A DNA stretch of 28,201 bases from positions 74,484-102,684 of the forward strand of contig NW_014040526.1 of assembly GCF_001186125.1 (NCBI RefSeq), read 5' to 3'. Below, piece after piece: positions 11,932 through 21,194 of the stretch. The notes beneath the pieces are model-generated. The model had not been told where the DNA came from and ran no database searches. It was given only the letters and a program-made list of their open reading frames with translations. The position numbers and the translations under genes were made by a program. Source of the DNA: Sphaeroforma arctica JP610 (taxonomy: Eukaryota; Opisthokonta; Ichthyosporea; Ichthyophonida). Numbering within the stretch: position 1 is the first letter of the stretch; the number at the start of each line of letters is the position of its first letter.

Positions 11932-13395
11932 AGCACATCTGTGCAAAGGGATCGCAAGCATACCTACAAAGTACTACTATTCAATGGGAAGCACATCTGT
12001 GCAAAAGGATCATAAGCACAGCTACTTAATACCACTATTCAATGAGAAGCACATATGTGCAAAAGGATCGCAAGCATACCTACAAAGTACTACTATTCAA
12101 TGAGAAGCACATCTGTGCAAAGGGATCGCAAGCATACCTACAAAGTACTACTATTCAATGAGAAGCACATCTGTGCAAAAGGATCGCAAGCATACCTACA
12201 AAATACTACTATTCAATGAGAAGCACATCTGTGCAAAGGGATCGCAAGCATACCTACAAAGTACTACTATTCAATGAGAAGCATATCTGTGCAAAAGGAT
12301 CGCAAGCATACCTACAAATACTACTATTCAATGAGAAGCACATCTGTGCAAAGGGATCGCAAGCATACCTACAAAGTACTACTATTCAATGAGAAGCATA
12401 TCTGTGCAAAAGGATCGCAAGCACACCTACTTAATACTACTATTCAATGATAAGCACATCTGTGCAAAAGGATCGCTGGCATACCTACATAATACCACTA
12501 TTCAATGAGAAGCACATCTGTGCAAAAAGATCTTAAGCATACCTACTGGATACTACTATTCAATGAGATGCACATCTGTGCAAAAGGATCGTAAGCATAC
12601 CTACTGGATACTACTATTCAATGAGATGCACATCTGTGCAAAAGGATCGCAAGCGTACCTACTTGATACTACTATTCAATGATAAGCACATCTGTGCAAA
12701 AGGATCGCAAGTATACCTACTTGATACTACTATTCAATGAGAAACAGATTTGTGCAAAAGGATTGCAAGCACACCTAATTGATACTACTTTTCAATGAGA
12801 AGCACATATGTGCAAAAGGATTGCAAGCATACCTACTTAATACTACTATTCAATGCGAAGCACATATGTGCAAAAGGATCGCAAGCATACCTACTTGATA
12901 CTACTATTCAATGAGAAGCACATCTGTGCAAAGGGACCGCAAGCATACCTACTTGATACTACTATTCAATGAGAATCGCATCTGTGTAAAAGGATTGCAA
13001 GCACACCTACTTAAAACTACTATTCAATGAGAAGCACATCTGTGCAAAGGGACCGCAAGCATACCTACTGGATACTACTATTCAATGAGAAGCACATCTG
13101 TGCAAAGGGACCGCAAGCATACCTAATTGATACTACTATTCAATGAGAAGCACATCTGTGCAAACGTATCGCAAGCATACCTACTTAGTATTATTTTTCG
13201 ACGAGAAGCACATCTGTGCATACGGATCGCAAGCATACCTACTTAATACTACTATTCAATGATAAGCACATCTGTGCAAAAGGATCGCTGGCATACCTAC
13301 ATAATACCACTATTTGATGAGAAGCTCATCTATGCAAAAGGATCGCAAGCACACCTACTGGATACTACTATTCAATGAGAAGCACATCAGTGCAA
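11932..13395. repeat. 58-bp palindromic minisatellite, array B (about 26 units)
   Basis: About 26 head-to-tail units at 57-58 bp spacing (starts near 11934, 11990, 12047, 12104 and so on to 13379). Each holds GCACATCTGTGC or GCACATATGTGC, the second form a perfect 12-bp palindrome, then CAAAAGGATCGCAAGCATAC. Unit-to-unit differences are mostly single bases. Some differences recur in neighbouring units (the GGATACTACT variants around 12550-12610, the CAAAGGG variants in alternate units at 12100-12360). This suggests recent expansion of higher-order blocks. Open frames across it reflect the repeat only. Confidence 0.96.
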
Positions 13396-13512
13396 AAGCT
13401 TCATCCATGCTGAGGATTGAGACGCATAGCACCTTTGTGATTGTACCTTTGAGCGATGGTTTCAACGGGAATGGCGACATACAATTAGGAGAGAAATATA
13501 ACACAACTCTCA

Positions 13513-13545
13513 GTGCAATATGAGGATGTCGTGTTCGGACTTATA
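13513..13545. repeat. 33-bp direct repeat, copy 1
   Basis: GTGCAATATGAGG followed by A or C and TGTCGTGTTCGGACTTATA. It is found again, with one mismatch, at 17651-17683. It lies at the left edge of the duplicated leader segment. Confidence 0.85.
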
Positions 13546-13548
13546 AAT

Positions 13549-13907
13549 TCTTTTCTCGTGTCGTCGTGTGCACAACCTGTATCAAGGTCTATGCTGTCAA
13601 CATCGATGTGCGTGGTGCGCGCAATGTCGTTTATGCCGCCAGCGTCGAGTGGACTACAGTCCGTATTAACGGGTCTGTCACCTGTATGTACGTTTACCCT
13701 GTCCACATCCACGTGCGCAGACTGGTATCTACGCGGTCTTTGCTTGAACCAAGCTCTGTATTGCTGGTATGCACTGTTCCGCTGCCCGAGTCTGGGCTGT
13801 CGGTTTCAACGTTCACATGCATCTTCGCGTCTATTGTTTGCATCAGCGCGTGTCTCGCCTATACCGATGTTCTTGTTGCTTGCACTAACGTGTTTGTCGT
13901 CTGTGTT
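13549..13907. repeat. Dispersed repeat of about 350 bp, copy 1
   Basis: Same orientation as and over 90% identical to 19671-20008, with a few small indels near 13725 and 13830. Both copies share the run CTGTCAACATCGATGTGCGT. It is part of a larger colinear duplication (see findings). Confidence 0.93.
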
Positions 13908-14349
13908 GGTGTGACTGCTACCCGTAGCCTCGTGTGTGTTGTCATCATCACCCCGTGTGTTGTATGTGACACCGTGGCCCTTACCAGCTCTATCGTGTGC
14001 GCCTGCAGGCTCTGTCTCGGAATGATGGCGTACAGGCTGCGGCAGCGAATACGAAGACGTCAACGGCTGTGGGCATGCTGTGTATCCCACTGTGAAGTTT
14101 GGTACTACTTGGGTTCAACGGTACGGTAGGCTGTGCATGTGAATCTGTGGTGGTTGTGCTGACAATAGCGGGGCTACAGGTGGTAGCACGCAGGGGATGG
14201 TCGCTGATTATGTGCACCGGCGTGCCTCGCTCAACTGCCGTTTCTACCTGTGGCATCAGATGGAGGGGAATGCATCGGTCAGATGCTGAGGTATATGTTA
14301 CACATTTCAGCAAGAAATAGAGTGGTTGTGCATGATGTTTCATGGCCAC

Positions 14350-14877
14350 CTAAAACTTGAACACGATACTAGGTCCGAGGCTGGTCGCAAGACAACACAC
14401 CGAAATAGGACTCTTGTATATTCTAATAGAGATCTTTAGCAATGATGGTCTCGGATGTAAGAGTTGAAGGAAGAATCATGTATTCTTCGTTTACACCGGT
14501 TGTTTAATTTGCCTAGGAGGTGAAAGCAAGGTTCAATGCTGGTGCAAGAGTCATAAAATCATTGTGTCACATACTTCTCTTGTATACTTGCTATAGATAT
14601 TTGGAGGACAGTTGAGGAGTATTACCATTGCAGGTGCGCATTTACTTTCCAACGATTCCATGAACGCATACCTGAATGTGATAGTACCTGAATGTGGTAG
14701 AAACCGTGATAATCGATTTAACCCGAATACATATATGTCAAGAACGTGTGAGATACAGATAGTTATTCCTACCATAGCAGGCAATAAAGCCAATAATTGA
14801 TCTTAATCGCATGCACCTTGACTCAACGCTTTACATTTTAGCATTTCAGACGCATGACTAGTACAATTGTCTTTGCT
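14350..14877. other. Non-coding stretch, nothing recognised
   Basis: AT-rich sequence between the leader segment and the 228-bp repeats. Overlapping short frames at 14551-14800 on both strands have no recognisable motif. Confidence 0.35.
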
Positions 14878-15985
14878 TAGCAGTCATATCAAACTACTTC
14901 AATGTACACATTGTGCTCGCAAACGAATAGTACAATCGCCATAAATCTATGCGTGCATTTTCGTTAGTTGCATCGGTTTCTTATAACAATGTTCCGTTTA
15001 GTGAAAACACTGATGGTCGTTTGAGTGAACAAAGTAAGATATCACAGATATGTTCCTCTGCAAACGCCACCAAAAAAAACAGCTGCTACAATAGATTGTC
15101 TTTACTTAGCAGCCATATCAAACTGCTTCAATATACATATCGTGCTCGCAACCGAATAGTACAATCGTCATAAACCTATGCGTGCATTTTCGTAAGTTGC
15201 ATTGGCTCCATATAACCGCGTTCCGTTAAGTGAAAACACTGATGGTTGTTTGAGTGAACAAAGTAAGATATCACAGATATGTTCCTCTGCAAAAGCTACA
15301 AAAAAACAGCTGCTTCATAAGATTGTCTTTGCCTAGCAGCCATATCAAACTGCTTCAATATACACATCGTGCTCGCAAACGAATAGTACAATCGTCATAA
15401 ATTTATGCGTACATTTTCGTAAGTTGCATCGGCTTCTTATAACAATGTTCCGTTTAGTGAAAACACTGATGGTCGTTTGAGTGAACAAAGTAAAATATCA
15501 CAGATATGTATATGTTCCTCTGCAAACGCTACAAAAAAATAGCTGCTTCATAAGATTGTCTTTGCCTAGCAGCCATATCAAACTGCTTCAATATACACAT
15601 CGTGCTCGCAAACGAACAGTACAATCGTCATAAATCTACGCGTGCACTTTCGTAAGTTGCATCGGCTTCATATAGCCGTGTTCCGTTTAGTGAAAACACT
15701 GATGGTTGTTTGAGTGAGCAAATTAAGATATCACAGATATGTTTCGCTGCAAACACTACAAAAAAAACAGCTGCTACATAAAATTGTCTCTGCTTAGCAG
15801 CCTTATCAAACTGCTTTAATATACACATCGTGCTCGCAAACGAATAGTACGATCGACATTTTCGTAAGTTGCATCGGCTTCATAAAACCGTGTTCCGTTT
15901 AGTGAAAACACTGATGGTCGTTCGAGTGAACAAAGTAAGATATCACAGACATGCTCCTCTGCAAACACTACCAAAAACAACAGCC
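14878..15985. repeat. 228-bp tandem repeat, about 4.8 units
   Basis: Units start at TAGCAG(T/C)C(A/T)TATCAAACT near 14878, 15107, 15334, 15567 and 15795, so the period is 227-233 bp. Each has GTGCTCGCAAACGAATAGTA, then GTTCCGTTTAGTGAAAACACTGATGG, whose AGTG-AAAA-CACT can fold into a short hairpin, and ends with CTCTGCAAACNCTACNAAAAA. The last unit is shortened. A 30-bp piece of the same unit recurs at 20009-20040 in the second copy of the larger duplication. No coding potential is seen. Confidence 0.94.
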
Positions 15986-16033
15986 GCCAAGTATATACTG
16001 AACTGATTCTTCATTCACGCCAAGGGACTGAAT

Positions 16034-16077
16034 CGCGGGATAAATACAGTACGAGCAGTTACAGTACTGTACACAGA
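16034..16077. repeat. Shared palindromic motif, copy 1
   Basis: GCGGGATAAATACAGTACGA, then a spacer, then TTACAGTACTGTACACAGA. TACAGTACTGTA is a 12-bp palindrome. It matches 20052-20098, where three bases are added in the palindrome. In both places it lies upstream, in the minus-strand sense, of a leader segment, so it could belong to a promoter region; that is inference. Confidence 0.6.
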
Positions 16078-16260
16078 AGGCACGTCTTGAACACACCACC
16101 AATACCTTGATTTGAGTCGCAAGGAGGGCTATGACCGGCTAACCGGCAAGTTATTGGACACTCAGAAACCTTGGGTTGTCAGCACATCGTGCCTTTGAAT
16201 GGTGTTGAGCAGGTCCTTCACTTGCCTATGTCCCCCAGTAGTCGTACATAGCGGGTCTTG

Positions 16261-16740
16261 TCAGGTTTGGGGTCCCGCATTGTTAAGCAAATTCATCTCT
16301 TCCTTGGAGAGCTTGAAGTCAGCCATAACGAACAAACCACGGTCGTGCGCAAAGTACACATTGGCGTTAGACACATCCTGCAGTTCGTATCAAAGCCTGT
16401 GATTCGCGACAATGCGCGAAAGCACACGGTCCTTGAAGCAGCCAAGGGATATGGTGTCGCCTTTTGACAATTCTGAAAGCTCTAACGATGACACGGTATG
16501 GTAGGTATTGGACGTCATGATGGTTCCCTATCTCTAACTGCACTCTACAGTTGTGCACTACTGGAGTGGTGTCCCAGCGAAATGGCGTTTCGCAATGTTG
16601 TGTTTCGATGGTCTTCGTTGTATGTACATGAACACCACAAAGGCAGGGCTATGATATCATCGTGTGTGTATTCACTTCTTCGGCATCGTTCTCCACGGGA
16701 AGTGCAAGCATCAAGATTGTATCATACAGTTGTGAAGTAA
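16261..16740 (-). CDS. Candidate POT1-like second OB fold, C-terminal pieces
   Basis: Two minus-strand stretches look coding. The upper one (16548-16740) contains YTHDDIIALPLWCSC. The lower one (16261-16494) contains LELSELSKGDTISLG and, after an in-frame TGA, NVYFAHDRGLFVMADFKLSK. Loosely aligned from memory to the end of OB2 in human POT1 (LKVGSFLRIYSLH, then LEFHLHGG...RGIRVL), the order and the spacing fit. Similarity is weak. The TGA may lie in an unrecognised intron or mark a pseudogene. A different protein, or chance, remains possible. Confidence 0.3.
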
Positions 16741-17314
16741 GCGATAGTGTCTTTCTTTGATCTCACTCAGGGGAGAATTATTAATATTTACATACAATAA
16801 CTTGTGCACACGGTGCATGACAATGGATCTTGATATCTGCGCGCCATCCTACATACAATCATAGCCTTCTAAATGAAACAATACAATCTGGCGGACTTTC
16901 CCAGTGATTTCCAGGGTTTAAAGTTATATTTCCAGGGTTTAGGGTTGTATCTTCAAGAATTATAGGAGGCTGTGGCCTGTGGGGTCTTGCATTTGCAAAC
17001 TAAATATAAGCACACAAGAGGAAGGATATTTATTCTTATAGACGTCTCAGCAAGCTGGTCGATGTTGATTTGTCGTTTATTTGTTGGTATTGCACATAAC
17101 TGCAAGTACGTATGCTCTCCACTGTTACACCATATCTCACAATTACACGCCTACCCCTCTAGTCGCGAAAACTATAAAATACTTGTATTGCGGAAACGCA
17201 ACGGTACCCAGTGTTCTATCTGAGATCGATCTGAGTGATATCAACGGGTTGTCGAAGTGAATCGTTACTGACCGACAAACAGACACACAGATCTTCACGT
17301 ACGTACATACTTAC
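16741..17314. other. Presumed intron or intergenic sequence with a telomere-like patch
   Basis: No gene supported. At 16910-16946 two near-copies of TTTCCAGGGTTTA stand in tandem, the second followed by GGGTTG, giving one GGGTTTAGGG. It is too short to call an interstitial telomere. Confidence 0.3.
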
Positions 17315-17584
17315 TTACGTGCGGACACTATAATTGGTATTTTCCACTCTGAAATCGTAGCGTACCCAATAGTGAGCGCATGCTTGTTGTGGGCATCGCG
17401 ACCAGCCGTAAGCGATTCCTTTCTCTGCTGCTACTTGTCTATCAAACAGAGATTCCATGCATGTTAGCGTGAGTGAGATAAACATACCCACAATTTGAAC
17501 TGAACCGCAGAAAGACTTCAAAAACATAGCAGCCTGTCTAGCCAATCTATCACTGATTAAGCAGGCCCGAGACCCACTTGTACG
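17315..17584 (-). CDS. Candidate POT1-like exon, start of second OB fold
   Basis: The minus strand is open from about 17584 to a stop at 17315, reading about 88 residues. The part FLKSFCGSVQIVGMFISLTL aligns loosely with the start of OB2 in human POT1 ([20 protein letters not shown], recalled from memory). A later part, YGWSRCPQQACAHYWVRYDF, could be a following strand pair. A plausible acceptor (CTTAATCAG) lies at the upper end. It sits between the inter-OB segment and the later OB2 pieces, in the expected order. It is unrecognised by any single decisive motif. Confidence 0.3.
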   Translation of the reverse strand, partial: RTSGSRACLISDRLARQAAMFLKSFCGSVQIVGMFISLTLTCMESLFDRQVAAEKGIAYGWSRCPQQACAHYWVRYDFRVENTNYSVRT

Positions 17585-17650
17585 AAAGCAGAGTTATAAG
17601 TTATGAATTGGTTATGTAATGTGGAGGGTGTATCAGTTATTACCTACCTT

Positions 17651-17683
17651 GTGCAATATGAGGCTGTCGTGTTCGGACTTATA
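17651..17683. repeat. 33-bp direct repeat, copy 2
   Basis: Matches 13513-13545 with one mismatch. Here it lies between two candidate exons of the POT1-like gene, in what would be an intron. Confidence 0.85.
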
Positions 17684-17831
17684 CAGATACAAAAGAACAC
17701 AGCAACTGATCTGGACAATTGAACTAGCTACGGTGACGTCTTTAAAACCCCAAATTCCGCCGTAGAGGTGCTCAGGTCTTGTAACCACACAGAAAGGACG
17801 CACTCACTGACCTGTACGATCAAGCTAGCTA

Positions 17832-18056
17832 CTGTGTCATGCCTTCATGCCTAAAACTGCGGATTTTCGAAGTACGAGTTGGTATCAGATGCGCTGTGTG
17901 CTGTGACTGGTCATCGCCTGCTGAGTCGCCACCGGCAGATGGCACAGACGGGGGACTGATTCTGTGGAACATCAAGACCAATTCCCCCACTCTCTGATTG
18001 TCAAAGTCTGTGAAGTTTGCACTTGCTTGGGCCTTGCACCACAGTACTTGGGCACA
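17832..18056 (-). CDS. Candidate POT1-like exon, segment between OB folds
   Basis: Open minus-strand frame of 75 codons. SANFTDFDNQRVGELVLMFH matches in pattern the conserved helix that follows OB1 in POT1 proteins (human [20 protein letters not shown], recalled from memory): a small residue, F-T, an acidic pair, then V and two hydrophobic positions. The rest (PSAGGDSAGDDQSQHTAH) is a polar linker. The frame closes with TAG at 17829-17831. A donor-like CAG|GTCAGT lies just beyond the stop near 17806, so either an earlier donor is used or the exon is damaged. Confidence 0.4.
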
Positions 18057-18308
18057 TCATTACAGAGCCTGCCGTAGGCGTGGGTCAATATTCAAATGAT
18101 GAGCGGAGAGATATATATTACAGTATGAAATTTACAGCAGAAGAGGTATATGTACGCACGAATAATTGAAAATGATTATTGGTATGAACATGCACAAATC
18201 TCGGCTGACACGCGAAGCAGAGTCAATGGTGTACTTCCCAACCATGTCTTTTTGGAGCATGGCGCAGAAATGATAGCTTTAAAAAATACTCAGCTGTAAA
18301 TGAAAGCA

Positions 18309-18412
18309 TATAGACACATAATTCAGAATGTACTGACATCCTTTTGCAGACACATAATTCAGTATGTACTGACATCCTTTAATGGACACAATTCAGAATG
18401 TACTGACATAAT
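18309..18412. repeat. 36-bp tandem repeat, three units
   Basis: AGACACATAATTCAGAATGT followed by ACTGACATCCTTTT, starting at 18312 and 18348, with a third, slightly shortened unit from about 18384. A further GACACATAATTCA lies at about 18505. It falls in what would be the intron after the OB1 exon. Confidence 0.85.
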
Positions 18413-18801
18413 TTTATCTGTCGCATTTTATGCAAATACGAACTCATCCTCTTAATATAAACCGCTGCCATCCCCATAAGAACTTAATTATCAAAGTACG
18501 TCGTGACACATAATTCACAGTACGCATGCGGCGTAAGCGATGCGCGTGAACAATAGAGAGAGACAAAATGAGCTATTTTTAACACGTGCATAAAAGAGCT
18601 TCCAAAGCAAGACATTTCTGACCCATAATTCCACTGGGTCGTGTTCTGCGATCGAATACTAAGTCGTGTGTTACGTACCAGACGCGCCAAATGCAATCGG
18701 CCTCGTAGGCATGGGGAAGTAAACCCACCGGAAAGCCTTGCCGGACTTCTTCAGTTGCGGTTTGCCGTTGTACAGATCTATTTGTGCACGGTAGAACCGA
18801 A

Positions 18802-19575
18802 TTACATTACCAACATGTTTGAATGAAAGCGTTTATAGGAGTTGAGCACAGTAGACATCGCCGGCAATGAAGTAGCAAGCACTTGTTCACACATCTCTCG
18901 ATAATTCACACTGTCACTGAGTGCAACCATAGCACTTTCCATTACCAGGCACGTCCCTGCACTCCCCCACGTATGCACCTTCAAGCCATCGCCAAGCATT
19001 GCTGCTCTCTGCTTAAAAAACAACATCACCTTCAGCGCGGCATTGTCCCACATGGCATGTCTCACCGTCTCATCCACCACCGACAGTTGTCGGTAGCACT
19101 CACCTGTACTGGATGTCTGACAACTTCCAACCCACGACACAACCCCATGCACATTCAACTCGCGCGCTTTGGGAGGCAGTTGAGCCAGAGGCATTCGCAT
19201 GATCTCATCTATTGTGTGTATCGTTTCCGCGGTGCGTGTGAGGGATTGGCGGTGGGCATCTGTTTGACATTGGTACTAGACGCTGGCTTTGAACTTGTGT
19301 GTGTTTGTGCAGGACCTGTCCTTGGTAGTTGATTGAGAGGCGTATTTGGTATTAAATTTGGCATTTGTGCGTGGTGATTGTCGCGTATTAGCAGTCGTTG
19401 TTCGACTGGGAATGCTATTTGGTATTGTGCTAGTACGGCTGTGATTAGCATTTGGCATCAAACATAAACCTGAGTGTAGTGGTTGTTTGGCGTTAGAAGT
19501 TGTTCTCTGACTGGAGTTGGTGTTCGGCATTAGACCGATTTTAGTGTGCTGTGTCCGGGTAGGACTGGCACGCAC
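18802..19575 (-). CDS. POT1-like telomere single-strand-binding protein, linker and first OB fold
   Basis: Minus strand, one frame, interrupted by a single TAG at 19276-19278. The upstream part (19575-19279) is a Thr/Asn/Ser-rich linker with repeated LMPN(T/A)N motifs. The lower part (19275-18880) reads DEIMRMPLAQLPPKARELNV, then HGVVSWVGSCQTSSTGECYR, then QLSVVDET, ALKVMLFFKQ and LGDGLKVHTW. This follows the OB1 pattern of POT1/TEBP proteins: (V/L)NV.GVV, a TTKGTD-like turn, a strand ending in VDE(T/S), a strand ending in FF, then GD....H. In that family the fold binds telomeric G-strand DNA in the nucleus. A donor-like GTGAAT follows SDS near 18908, so the residues after it are probably intronic. 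Whether the TAG is in an intron or a true defect is unclear. Another OB-fold protein is the main alternative. Confidence 0.5.
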
Positions 19576-19603
19576 CCCTGGCCCAGTTTAATCTGTATCC
19601 GTT

Positions 19604-20010
19604 TCAGTACGCATACGTTTTGCCCAGTCGTCTATTAGCACTCACGTGTTGGTAGTTCGCTGTAGCGAACTCTTTTCTCGTGTCGTCCTGTGCACAACCT
19701 GTATCAAGGTCTATGCTGTCAACATCGATGTGCGTGGTGCGCGCAATAACGTTTATGCCGCCAGCGTCGAGTGGACTACAGTCCGTATTAACGGGTCTGT
19801 CACCTGTATGTACGTTTACCCTGTCCACATCCACGTGCGCAGTACCGGTATCAACGCGGTCTTTGCTTGAACCAAGCTCTGTATTGCTGGTATGCACTGT
19901 TCCGCTGCCCGAGTCTGGGCTGTCGTTTCAACGTTCACATGCATCTTCGCGTTTCTCGCCTATACCGATGTCCTTGTTGCTTGCACTAACGTGTTTGTCG
20001 TCTATGTTTC
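19604..20010 (-). CDS. Disordered leader of the POT1-like gene, copy 2
   Basis: Minus-strand frame 19897-19604 codes for about 97 residues rich in Asp, Thr, Val and His, with DSPDSGSGTVHTSNTELGSS just upstream and RTTHIDVDSIDLDTGCAQDD within. A TGA at about 19922 closes the frame upstream. The frame ends in KTYAY next to a donor-like GTATGC. It lies directly upstream of the Thr/Asn-rich linker and OB1. The same segment occurs at 13549-13907. It is probably a 5' exon or exons of the POT1-like gene, but no start codon can be fixed. A repeat unrelated to the gene is possible. Confidence 0.35.
19671..20008. repeat. Dispersed repeat of about 350 bp, copy 2
   Basis: Direct repeat of 13549-13907, over 90% identical by eye. 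It continues at 20009-20098 with a remnant of the 228-bp unit and the palindromic motif of 16034-16077, so the duplicated tract is longer than this block. Confidence 0.93.
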
Positions 20011-20051
20011 TCTGCAAACACTACAAAAAACACAGCTTCTAAAGATATACC

Positions 20052-20098
20052 TCGGGATAAATACAGTACGAGCGGTTACAGTAATTACTGTACACAGA
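20052..20098. repeat. Shared palindromic motif, copy 2
   Basis: TCGGGATAAATACAGTACGA, spacer, then TTACAGTAATTACTGTACAC. TACAGTAATTACTGTA is a 16-bp perfect palindrome here, against the 12-bp form at 16034-16077, and the added bases keep the symmetry. Confidence 0.6.
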
Positions 20099-20156
20099 CT
20101 ATTAAACCCTCGTCCTACGGACGTTAGTCCGTTCAGCCATATTTTGTTTCTTTCTC

Positions 20157-20176
20157 TAGAGGGTCGTGACCCTCTA
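20157..20176. repeat. 9-bp inverted repeat with 2-bp centre
   Basis: TAGAGGGTC-GT-GACCCTCTA is a perfect short inverted repeat. It stands just before a stretch related to the satellite at 22440-23235. Confidence 0.8.
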
Positions 20177-20214
20177 CAAAATAATTAACCGGCCCATTTT
20201 TTTTTGGCCCATTT

Positions 20215-20340
20215 GTAGACCCTACTAAAGAATTCGAATATAATATTTTATTACTGAAAGCGAAAAAACGTCGGTGACGCTTTTTTTCTCGGCTGGATTG
20301 GGGTTTGCCCATTTGAGACACTTTTACAAAATGCGGTTTG
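20215..20340. repeat. Single unit of the 22.4-23.2 kb satellite
   Basis: Shares TTATTACTGAAAGCG, AAAAAACGTCGGTGACGC, GGCTGGATTGGGGTTTGCCC and CATTTGAGAC with the satellite at 22440-23235, in the same orientation. The microsatellite tract begins directly after it. Confidence 0.85.
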
Positions 20341-20341
20341 A

Positions 20342-20343
<2 letters not shown>

Positions 20344-20388
<45 letters not shown>

Positions 20389-20860
20389 TAATAATATATT
20401 TATATATATACATATACCATCCACATTCACACACACACATGTCCTAAACCATCATCCTAAACCATACACACACACATATGCATCCTAAACCATACACACA
20501 CACATATGCATCCTAAACCATACACACACATATGCATCCTAAATACATACACTCACACATATGCATCCTAAACCACACACACACATATGCATCCTAAACC
20601 ATACACACACATATGCATCCTAAACCATACACACACACATATGCATCCTAAACCATACACACACACATATGCATCTTAAACCATACACACACACATATGC
20701 ATCCTAAACCATACACACACAAATATGCGTCCTAAACCATACACACACACATGCATCCTAAACCATACACACACACATATGCATCCTAAACCATACACAC
20801 ACACATATGCATCCTAAATCATACACACACACACACTTGTGCGTACTAAAAACTTCCGTC

Positions 20861-20894
<34 letters not shown>

Positions 20895-20977
20895 AATGCA
20901 TAATGAACCATCCACACACACACACATGCATGCATCCTAAATCATACACGCACACACTTATGCATACTAAAACCTTC

Positions 20978-21017
<40 letters not shown>

Positions 21018-21151
21018 GATACATAACTATACACACACAAACCTACATACATACATACATAAAAAATACTTACAGGTATACAAACATACATATACATACA
21101 GACACACTCCCACACCTATCCACACACACACACACACGCATATATATATAT

Positions 21152-21194
<43 letters not shown>

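Larger units (their letters stand above)
13500..14349 (-). pseudogene. Disordered-leader segment, copy 1 (duplicate of the POT1-like gene's 5' part)
   Basis: Minus-strand frames here read as a polar, low-complexity protein rich in Asp, Thr, His, Asn and Ser (13485-13712 and 13806-14090; for example DDDNTHEATGSSHTNTDD). The part at 13549-13907 is over 90% identical to 19671-20008, which lies upstream of an OB-fold exon. The two open stretches here are in different frames, and the copy's own frame differs near 13720, so as it stands it is not one open reading frame. GC is higher than in the surroundings. It is most likely a truncated gene duplicate; a repeated non-coding or mobile sequence is the alternative. 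Confidence 0.45.

Noticed and set aside
8879-13395. Possible CRISPR-like array (regular repeats about 58 bp apart)
   Set aside because: Units are joined head to tail without unique spacers, in a eukaryotic genome with introns; this is a minisatellite.
14551-14800. Overlapping frames on both strands (62 and 80 codons)
   Set aside because: Mutual shadows in AT-rich DNA without motifs.
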